DNA from: Pseudomonas fluorescens
Lineage (GTDB): Bacteria > Pseudomonadota > Gammaproteobacteria > Pseudomonadales > Pseudomonadaceae
DNA: 64,000 bases
Direction of reading: 5' to 3'
NCBI RefSeq assembly: GCF_902497875.1
Contig: NZ_CABVHY010000028.1
Location: 1-64,000, forward strand
Shown: one piece after another, positions 34,606 through 40,987 of the stretch
Position numbering within the stretch: position 1 is the first letter of the stretch
How the letters are laid out: each line of letters starts with the position of its first letter
The notes under the pieces: model-generated
What the model was told of the DNA's origin: nothing
What the model saw: the letters and a program-made list of their open reading frames with translations, nothing else
Databases searched by the model: none
Translations under genes and position numbers: made by a program

Positions 34606-35829
34606 ATGGAAATGCGCGCAGATCTGCTGATTGTCGGGGCCGGAATGGTCGGGAGCGCTTTGGCGCTGGCGCTGCAAAACAGCGGGCTGGAGGTGCTGCT
34701 GCTCGATGGCAGCCCGTTGAGCGTCAAACCCTTTGATGCGCAGGCGCCCTTCGAGCCGCGAGTGAGTGCCTTGTCGGCAGCCAGCCAGCGGATCCTGGAG
34801 CGCCTGGGCGTCTGGGACGGTATCGCTGAGCGGCGCACCAGCCCCTATACCGAAATGCAGGTCTGGGACGGCAGCGGCACCGGGCGGATCCATTTCTCGG
34901 CGGCCAGCGTGCACGCCGAAGTACTCGGGCATATCGTCGAGAACCGTGTGGTGCAGGATGCCCTGCTCGAGCGTTTGCACGACTGCGATTTAGGCTTGCT
35001 GGCCAATGCGCGACTGGAGCAGATGCGCCGCTCCGGCGACGACTGGCTGCTGACCCTGGCCGATGGCCGGAAATTGCGTGCACCTTTGGTGATCGCGGCG
35101 GACGGCGCCAACTCGGCGGTACGCCGCCTGACCGGTTGCGCGACCCGCGAGTGGGATTACCTGCATCACGCCATCGTCACCAGCGTGCGCAGTGCTCAGC
35201 CCCATCAGATGACCGCCTGGCAACGGTTTACCGACAACGGTCCGCTGGCCTTCTTGCCGCTGGAGCGCGACGGCCGGCACGACTGGTGCTCGATCGTCTG
35301 GTCGACCACCCCGACTGAAGCCGAACGCCTGATGGCGCTGGACGATGAAACCTTTTGCCGCGAGCTGGAACGAGCCTTCGAAGGCCGGTTGGGCACGGTG
35401 TTGAGCGCCGACCCGCGACTTTGCGTGCCGCTGCGTCAGCGTCATGCCAAGCGCTACGTGGCCGAAGGCCTCGCGCTGATCGGCGATGCAGCCCACACCA
35501 TTCACCCGTTGGCCGGGCAAGGGGTCAATCTCGGCTTCCTCGACGCTGCGGTATTGGCTGAAGTACTGCTGCAAGCGGCCAGCCGCGGCGAGCGCCTGGC
35601 GGATGTCAAAGTGCTCAGCCGTTACGAGCGTCGACGCATGCCCCACAACCTGGCGCTGATGGCGGCGATGGAAGGGCTGGAGCGGTTGTTCCAGGCTGAT
35701 CCCTTGCCACTGCGCTGGCTGCGTAATACCGGCTTGAAGATGGTCGATCAGATGCCTGAAGCCAAGGCGCTGTTCGTGCGCCAGGCGCTGGGGTTGACCG
35801 GAGATTTACCGGAGCTGGCCAAGGCGTAG
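34606..35829 (+). CDS. ubiI: UbiI/VisC family FAD-dependent ubiquinone hydroxylase
   Basis: A 407-residue paralogue of UbiH: LLIVGAGMVGSALALAL loop, DG motif VIAADGANSAVRRLTG, and GD motif LIGDAAHTIHPLAGQGVNLGFLDAAVLA. UbiI hydroxylates C5 of the ubiquinone ring. About 110 bp follow ubiH. The stop codon TAG is formed by the first bases of a REPIN that begins at the gene end. Confidence 0.92.
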   Translation: MEMRADLLIVGAGMVGSALALALQNSGLEVLLLDGSPLSVKPFDAQAPFEPRVSALSAASQRILERLGVWDGIAERRTSPYTEMQVWDGSGTGRIHFSAASVHAEVLGHIVENRVVQDALLERLHDCDLGLLANARLEQMRRSGDDWLLTLADGRKLRAPLVIAADGANSAVRRLTGCATREWDYLHHAIVTSVRSAQPHQMTAWQRFTDNGPLAFLPLERDGRHDWCSIVWSTTPTEAERLMALDDETFCRELERAFEGRLGTVLSADPRLCVPLRQRHAKRYVAEGLALIGDAAHTIHPLAGQGVNLGFLDAAVLAEVLLQAASRGERLADVKVLSRYERRRMPHNLALMAAMEGLERLFQADPLPLRWLRNTGLKMVDQMPEAKALFVRQALGLTGDLPELAKA

Positions 35830-35907
35830 GAGCTGCCGCAGGCTGCGGTCTTTTGCTCTTCGGCAATCAGTGGTGCGCCGGAAAAGATCGCAGCCTGCGG
35901 CAGCTCC
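35827..35907. repeat. REPIN (GTAGGAGCTGCCG family) abutting the ubiI stop
   Basis: Arms GTAGGAGCTGCCGCAGGCTG at 35826 on and CAGCCTGCGGCAGCTCC ending about 35907. The first arm overlaps the ubiI stop codon. Confidence 0.9.
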
Positions 35908-35953
35908 AGCAACATCTAGTAACTCCTCCGCGGACTGTTCGGTTGAGAAGCTA

Positions 35954-35972
35954 AATGTGAGTCACTATCATT
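35954..35972 (+). promoter_or_regulatory. Fur-box-like palindrome before the iron transporter
   Basis: AATGTGAGTCACTATCATT is a 19-bp near-palindrome (7 of 9 positions pair) resembling the Fur consensus; it ends 32 bp before the ATG of the iron-binding protein. Fits iron-repressed expression. Confidence 0.55.
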
Positions 35973-36003
35973 TCATTTTCCCTTATTTCGAGAGACCGCC
36001 CCC

Positions 36004-37005
36004 ATGCTGGCACCGAAGCGTCTACTGACTGCCCTGGCACTCACACTCATCGGTAGCACGGCCCAGGCGGCCGACGAAGTGGTGGTTTACTCCTCGCGCA
36101 TCGATGAGCTGATCAAACCGGTGTTCGATGCCTATACCCAGAAGACCGGTGTCCAGGTGAAGTTCATCACCGACAAGGAAGCACCGTTGATGCAGCGGAT
36201 CAAGGCCGAGGGCGAAAACGCCACCGCCGATCTGCTGCTCACCGTCGATGCCGGCAACCTCTGGCAAGCCGAGCAGATGGGTATCCTGCAACCTTTCACC
36301 TCCAAGGTGATCGACGCCAATATTCCGCTTCAGTACCGTTCGTCCGCCCATCAGTGGACCGGTTTAAGCCTGCGGGCGCGGACCATCGCCTATTCCACTG
36401 CCCGGGTTAAACCGGCTGACTTGAGCACCTACGAGGCGTTGGCCGATAAGCAATGGGAAGGCCGTTTGTGCCTGCGTACGGCGAAAAAGGTTTACAACCA
36501 GTCACTGACCGCCACGATGATCGAAGTTCATGGTGCGGAAAAGACCGAGAAAATCCTCAAAGGCTGGGTCAACAATCTGTCTACCGATGTGTTCTCCGAT
36601 GACGTCGCGGTGCTTGAAGCGATCAACGCCGGGCAATGCGACGTCGGCATCGTCAACACCTACTACTATGGCCGTCTGCACAAGCAGAAGCCTGATCTGG
36701 CGGTAAAACTGTTCTGGCCAAACCAGGGCGACCGTGGTGTGCACGTCAACCTGTCCGGCATCGGTCTGACCAAACACGCGCCGCATCCAGAGGCGGCCAA
36801 GGCACTGGTGGAGTGGATGACCACCCCGGAGGCACAGAAGATCTTCGCCGATATCAACCAGGAATTCCCGGCCAACCCGAGTGTGCAGCCGTCTGCTGAA
36901 GTAGCGGGTTGGGGCAAGTTCGTTGCCGATACCTTGCCGGTGGAAGTGGCTGGCAAGCGTCAGGCCGAGGCCATTCGTTTGATGGACCGTGCTGGCTGGA
37001 ACTGA
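36004..37005 (+). CDS. Ferric iron ABC transporter substrate-binding protein (HitA/FbpA type)
   Basis: A 333-residue periplasmic protein with signal MLAPKRLLTALALTLIGSTAQA, then EVVVYSSRIDELIKPVFDAYTQKTGVQV. The paired tyrosines of the iron site are visible in VNTYYYGRL. C-terminal EWMTTPEAQKIFADINQEFPANP is typical of the FbpA/transferrin-like clade. It delivers Fe3+ to the permease encoded 228 bp downstream; a terminator and REP elements lie between them. A Fur-like site lies upstream. Confidence 0.93.
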   Translation: MLAPKRLLTALALTLIGSTAQAADEVVVYSSRIDELIKPVFDAYTQKTGVQVKFITDKEAPLMQRIKAEGENATADLLLTVDAGNLWQAEQMGILQPFTSKVIDANIPLQYRSSAHQWTGLSLRARTIAYSTARVKPADLSTYEALADKQWEGRLCLRTAKKVYNQSLTATMIEVHGAEKTEKILKGWVNNLSTDVFSDDVAVLEAINAGQCDVGIVNTYYYGRLHKQKPDLAVKLFWPNQGDRGVHVNLSGIGLTKHAPHPEAAKALVEWMTTPEAQKIFADINQEFPANPSVQPSAEVAGWGKFVADTLPVEVAGKRQAEAIRLMDRAGWN

Positions 37006-37020
37006 GTCGCCCGTTATACT

Positions 37021-37045
37021 GCGCCCCGCATTTGCGGGGCGTTTT
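37021..37045 (+). terminator. Rho-independent terminator after the iron-binding protein gene
   Basis: CGCCCCGCA-TTT-TGCGGGGCG stem followed by TTTTG, 16 bp after the stop. It should reduce transcription into the permease gene, giving excess binding protein. Confidence 0.85.
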
Positions 37046-37080
37046 GTTTCCGACAGATTGTCGGCGCGATTTAGATGGCC

Positions 37081-37180
37081 AAAAGATCGTAGCCTCCGGC
37101 AGCTTCTACAGGAATCGCATACACCTCTGATATCGCGGTTGCACGCGGTCGGCGTAGGAGCTGCAGGCTGCGATCTTTTC
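37081..37180. repeat. Degenerate REP pair (GTAGGAGCTGC family) in tail-to-tail orientation
   Basis: Left arm AAAAGATCGTAGCCTCCGGC...CTTCTACA (37081-37110) and right arm CGTAGGAGCTGCAGGCTGCG...TTTT (37153-37180). Unlike the other pairs, the GATCTTTT tails point outward, so this is a reversed arrangement, and both arms have mutations. Confidence 0.75.
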
Positions 37181-37233
37181 CGGTACACACCGCAATCCGC
37201 TATCGATTCAAACCCATCACCAGAGAGCTTTTC

Positions 37234-38850
37234 GTGGCCCATCCCGCTCAACGTCGTTGGTATCCACTGGTCTTTGCCGTTGCCGCACTGGTTCTGCTGC
37301 CACTGAGCGTGCTGTTGTTGTCGTGGCAGTCGATCGACCAGCAGATCTGGTCGCACCTGTGGCAAACCCAGATGCCGCGCTTGCTCGGCAATACGCTGAC
37401 GCTGGTGCTGGGCGTCGGTTTCGGCGTGACGCTGCTGGGTGTCAGCCTGGCCTGGTTGACCAGCCTCTGTGACTTCCCTGGGCGGCGCTGGCTGGATTGG
37501 GCGCTGATGCTACCGTTTGCGATTCCGGCCTACGTGCTGGCGTTTGTCTTCGTGGGTCTGCTGGATTTTTCCGGTCCGCTGCAAACCCTGTTGCGAGAAT
37601 GGTTCGGCATGGGCCTGCGTCTGCCGCGAGTGCGCTCTACTGGCGGGGTGATCCTGGTGCTGGTGCTGGTGTTCTACCCCTACGTCTATTTGCTCGCGCG
37701 TACCGCCTTTATCGCCCAGGGCAAGGGCCTGATGGAAGCTGCGCGGGTTCTTGGTCAATCTCCCTGGCAGGCGTTCTGGCGCGTGGCGCTGCCCATGGCG
37801 CGGCCAGCCATCGGTGCGGGCGTAGCCCTGGCACTGATGGAGACCCTGGCGGATTTCGGCGCGGTGGCGGTGTTCAACTTCGATACCTTCACCACGGCCA
37901 TCTACAAGACCTGGTACGGCTTCTTCAGCCTCTCCAGCGCAGCGCAACTGGCCAGTCTGTTGCTGCTGGCGGTCATGCTGGTGTTGTACGGCGAACGCCG
38001 GGCTCGCGGCGCCAGCCGGGGGAGTAATGAGCGGCCCCGGGGCAAGGCGTTGTATCACCTGCGCGGCTTCAAGGCGTTGGCTGCCAGTACTTGGTGCGGC
38101 CTGGTGTTTGCCTGTGCCTTTGTCATTCCGATGCTGCAGCTGATGGTCTGGTTCTGGCAGCGCGGACGTTTCGACCTCGATGAGCGGTATGCCGGGCTGA
38201 TCGTGCACACGCTGTACCTGGGTGGCATGGCGGCCTTGATCACGGTGAGTGTGGCCATGTTGCTGGCATTTGCCCGACGACTGGCGCCGACCCGGGCCAT
38301 CCGCTCCGGTATCAGTGTGGCGAATGTAGGCTACGCCTTGCCGGGCTCGGTGCTCGCCGTGTCGATCATGCTCGCCTTCAGTTATCTGGACCGCGAGTTG
38401 GTGATCCCGCTGTCGTCCTGGCTGGGTGGTGCGGGTAAACCCTTGCTGTTGGGCAGCCTGTCGGCATTGTTGCTGGCGTATCTGGTGCGATTCATTGCGG
38501 TGGCCTACGGACCGCTGGAAAACAGCCTGGGGCGGATCCGGCCGTCGTTGCCCGAAGCAGCCCGAAGTTTGGGGGTCAGTGGGCCACGACTGTTTTGCAA
38601 AGTGTATCTGCCATTGCTGCTGCCAGGTACCTTGAGCGCTGCGTTGCTGGTGTTCGTCGATGTGCTCAAGGAAATGCCCGCCACCCTGCTGATGCGCCCG
38701 TTTGGCTGGGATACGCTGGCTGTACGAATCTTCGAAATGACCAGTGAAGGCGAGTGGTCACGGGCGTCGTTGCCGGCTTTGACGCTGGTTTTGGTCGGAC
38801 TGTTACCGGTCATCGGATTGATCCGACGTTCCGCGCATCGAACAGGCTAG
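37234..38850 (+). CDS. Ferric iron ABC transporter permease (FbpB type)
   Basis: A 538-residue permease of about 12 membrane segments made of two homologous halves. Each half carries an EAA loop that contacts the ATPase: EAARVLGQSPWQAFWRVALP and EAARSLGVSGPRLFCKVYLP. It begins with GTG at 37234 (AGAGAG-like ribosome site). It transports Fe3+ delivered by the upstream binding protein. No ATPase gene is nearby, so the energizing subunit must be encoded elsewhere. Confidence 0.92.
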   Translation: MAHPAQRRWYPLVFAVAALVLLPLSVLLLSWQSIDQQIWSHLWQTQMPRLLGNTLTLVLGVGFGVTLLGVSLAWLTSLCDFPGRRWLDWALMLPFAIPAYVLAFVFVGLLDFSGPLQTLLREWFGMGLRLPRVRSTGGVILVLVLVFYPYVYLLARTAFIAQGKGLMEAARVLGQSPWQAFWRVALPMARPAIGAGVALALMETLADFGAVAVFNFDTFTTAIYKTWYGFFSLSSAAQLASLLLLAVMLVLYGERRARGASRGSNERPRGKALYHLRGFKALAASTWCGLVFACAFVIPMLQLMVWFWQRGRFDLDERYAGLIVHTLYLGGMAALITVSVAMLLAFARRLAPTRAIRSGISVANVGYALPGSVLAVSIMLAFSYLDRELVIPLSSWLGGAGKPLLLGSLSALLLAYLVRFIAVAYGPLENSLGRIRPSLPEAARSLGVSGPRLFCKVYLPLLLPGTLSAALLVFVDVLKEMPATLLMRPFGWDTLAVRIFEMTSEGEWSRASLPALTLVLVGLLPVIGLIRRSAHRTG

Positions 38851-38891
38851 GTGCCAGTCCTACACCTTGCGGCTACAATGCGCGGCATTTG

Positions 38892-38964
38892 GTACGGTCC
38901 GTCTTTCAGACAGGGTGACTAAAATCGGCTGAAAGCCATATATTTAAAGGCTTTCACTCCGTAC
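38892..38964 (+). promoter_or_regulatory. Structured 5' leader of gcvT
   Basis: Outer arms GTACGG (38892-38897) and CCGTAC (38959-38964) enclose two hairpins: GTCT-TTC-AGAC (38901-38911) and TGAAAGCC/GGCTTTCA (38930-38937 with 38949-38956). This predicts a three-helix RNA about 40 nt before the gcvT start. It does not contain the glycine riboswitch core. Role unknown. Confidence 0.45.
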
Positions 38965-39006
38965 AGCACTCGTCCGCACCTTCGCCACGCCCGGAAGGAG
39001 AAACCC

Positions 39007-40089
39007 ATGGGACAGCGTACGCCTCTGTATGACCTTCATCTCGCCCTCGGCGCGAAGATGGTCGATTTTGGCGGTTGGGATATGCCGTTGCATTATGGCT
39101 CGCAAGTCGAAGAGCACCATCAAGTGCGCCGCGACTGCGGGGTTTTCGATGTATCCCATATGACCGTGATCGACGTCAGCGGCCCCCAGGCTAAGGCCTG
39201 GCTCCAGTATTTACTGGCCAATGATGTCGAGCGTCTGCACGGCGTTGGCCGTGCCCTGTACAGCGCCATGCTCAATGAGCGCGGCGGGGTGGTCGATGAC
39301 ATGATCGTCTATCGCACCGAGGCCGGTTACCGTCTGGTGGTGAATGCCGCCACCCGTGATCAGGACATGGCCTGGATGCAGGCTCAGCTCGGCGATTACC
39401 AGGTGCAGTTGCACGAGCGCTACGAGTTGGCGATGCTGGCGATTCAAGGCCCGCAGGCCCGGAACAGGATTGCCGAGCTGGTTTCCCAGGCGCGTGGCGC
39501 GCTGATCCATCAGCTGAAACCTTTTGAAGGGCAAGCCGACGGCGACTGGTTCATTGCGCGTACCGGTTACACCGGTGAAGATGGTCTGGAAATTGTCCTG
39601 CCGGCCGATCAGGCACCGGCGTTCTTCAACGATCTGGTCGGTGCCGGTATTTCCCCGATCGGCCTCGGCGCCCGCGATACGCTAAGGCTTGAAGCCGGCA
39701 TGAACCTGTACGGCCAGGACATTCATCAAGACGTCTCACCGTTGGCGGCCAATATGGCCTGGAGCATCGCCTGGGAACCTGCCGCTCGTCAGTTTATCGG
39801 CCGCGCGGCGCTGGAAGCCGAGCGGGCAGGCGGAGTGCAGCAAAAGCTGGTGGGTCTGGTGCTGGAGGAGCGCGGTGTATTGCGCGCTCACCAAGTGGTT
39901 CGCATCGCCAATGTTGGCGAAGGGGAGATCACCAGTGGTAGTTTCTCTCCTACGCTTAGCAAGTCGATCGCACTGGCGCGGGTGCCCATGGCAACCGCCG
40001 ACCGTGCAGAAGTGGAAATCCGTGGCAAGTGGTACCCGGTTCGGGTGGTAAAACCGACCTTTGTGCGTCATGGCAAAGCCTTGATCTAA
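39007..40089 (+). CDS. gcvT: Glycine cleavage system T protein (aminomethyltransferase)
   Basis: A 360-residue THF-dependent aminomethyltransferase. Motifs: PLYDLHLALGAKMVDFGGWDMPLHYGSQVEEH start, DVSHMTVIDVSG, TGYTGEDGLEIVLP and LGARDTLRLEAGMNLYGQD. It releases ammonia from the GcvH-bound aminomethyl group and forms 5,10-methylene-THF. GGAAGGAG ribosome site before the ATG. First gene of gcvTHP. Confidence 0.96.
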   Translation: MGQRTPLYDLHLALGAKMVDFGGWDMPLHYGSQVEEHHQVRRDCGVFDVSHMTVIDVSGPQAKAWLQYLLANDVERLHGVGRALYSAMLNERGGVVDDMIVYRTEAGYRLVVNAATRDQDMAWMQAQLGDYQVQLHERYELAMLAIQGPQARNRIAELVSQARGALIHQLKPFEGQADGDWFIARTGYTGEDGLEIVLPADQAPAFFNDLVGAGISPIGLGARDTLRLEAGMNLYGQDIHQDVSPLAANMAWSIAWEPAARQFIGRAALEAERAGGVQQKLVGLVLEERGVLRAHQVVRIANVGEGEITSGSFSPTLSKSIALARVPMATADRAEVEIRGKWYPVRVVKPTFVRHGKALI

Positions 40090-40141
40090 CTTTTTCTGGC
40101 GGGCAAACAACCGCTGACATTTCTTCTTGAGGACACAGAAT

Positions 40142-40525
40142 ATGAGCGAAATCCCTGTCGACCTGCGTTTTGCCGAAAGTCACGAATGGGCCCGTCTGGA
40201 CGAGGATGGCGGCGTGAAAGTGGGTATTTCCGACCATGCTCAGGAAGCCTTGGGCGATGTAGTGTTCGTCGAGCTGCCGGAAATTGGCAAAGTGTTTGCC
40301 GCCGGTGAGGCCGCGGGTGTGGTCGAGTCGGTCAAGGCCGCATCCGATATCTACTCGCCAGTGTCGGGCGAAGTGATTGCCATCAACGAAGAACTGGGCG
40401 CCAGTCCGGAGCTGCTTAACAGCGATCCATACGGTGCGTGGATCTTCAAACTCAAGCCCACCGATACCTCTGAACTGGACGCGTTGCTCGACGCTGCCAG
40501 CTACAAGAGCGCTATCGGCGAGTAA
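40142..40525 (+). CDS. gcvH: Glycine cleavage system H protein
   Basis: A 127-residue lipoyl carrier with the lipoylation lysine K65 in VVESVKAASDIYSPVSGEV. It shuttles the aminomethyl group between GcvP, GcvT and the lipoamide dehydrogenase. The ATG at 40142 gives the usual MSEIPVDLRF start with a TTGAGGA ribosome site; it lies 52 bp after gcvT. A REPIN and a decayed gene separate it from gcvP. Confidence 0.96.
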   Translation: MSEIPVDLRFAESHEWARLDEDGGVKVGISDHAQEALGDVVFVELPEIGKVFAAGEAAGVVESVKAASDIYSPVSGEVIAINEELGASPELLNSDPYGAWIFKLKPTDTSELDALLDAASYKSAIGE

Positions 40526-40535
40526 TGCTCGCCCC

Positions 40536-40647
40536 GTAGGAGCTGCCGCAGGCTGCGATCTTTTGATCTTTCTAACGGACCACGCGTTTCCGAACAAAGA
40601 TCAAAAGATCAAAAGATCAAAAGATCGCAGCCTGCGGCAGCTCCTAC
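40536..40647. repeat. REPIN (GTAGGAGCTGCCG family) with expanded GATCAAAA unit
   Basis: Inverted arms start GTAGGAGCTGCCGCAGGCTG at 40536 and end CTCCTAC at 40647. Next to the right arm the unit GATCAAAA is repeated about four times in tandem, an expansion not seen in the other copies. Confidence 0.9.
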
Positions 40648-40662
40648 AGATGCAGGCAACAA

Positions 40663-40896
40663 TTACGGCTGCAGCACAGCCTTGACCGCCGCCACCGAAC
40701 GCTCGACATCACTCTTGCTCGTGGCCGAGAACATCGGCAGCGAGACGATCAAACGACCCACACGTTCCACGACCGGGAACATGCCCTATGTGAAACCGTG
40801 CGCATGACCGTTTCAGCTCGAGCCCAAGGCTTGTGCGGCGTCTTCCAGCACCCACGGTTCTCTCAGACGCTGAGCATAATGGTACCGATTGGCCAA
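40663..40896 (-). pseudogene. Decayed DegT/DnrJ/EryC1-type aminotransferase remnant
   Basis: On the minus strand one frame reads NRYHYAQRLREPWVLEDAAQ then ALGSS, stop, NGHAHGFT, stop, GMFPVVERVGRLIVSLPMFS then ATSKSDVERSVAAVKAVLQP and a final stop. VLEDAAQALGS resembles the conserved IEDAAQALGA core of DegT sugar aminotransferases, and FPVxER...LSLPMF...VxAVKxVL resembles their C-terminus. The region between has collapsed and two in-frame stops are present. It lies antisense between gcvH and gcvP. Assignment is by eye. Confidence 0.65.
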
Positions 40897-40987
40897 AGAC
40901 CCCATGCCGTCGACCCTCGGGATCGGCTGCTATGCTGCTTTGACCGTGTTGCATCGACGCCGAGCGCCATTCGAGAGAGAGCCCGTC

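Noticed and set aside
38880..39006. Glycine riboswitch before gcvT
   Set aside because: The conserved aptamer core of the glycine riboswitch is not present; only a different hairpin set was seen.
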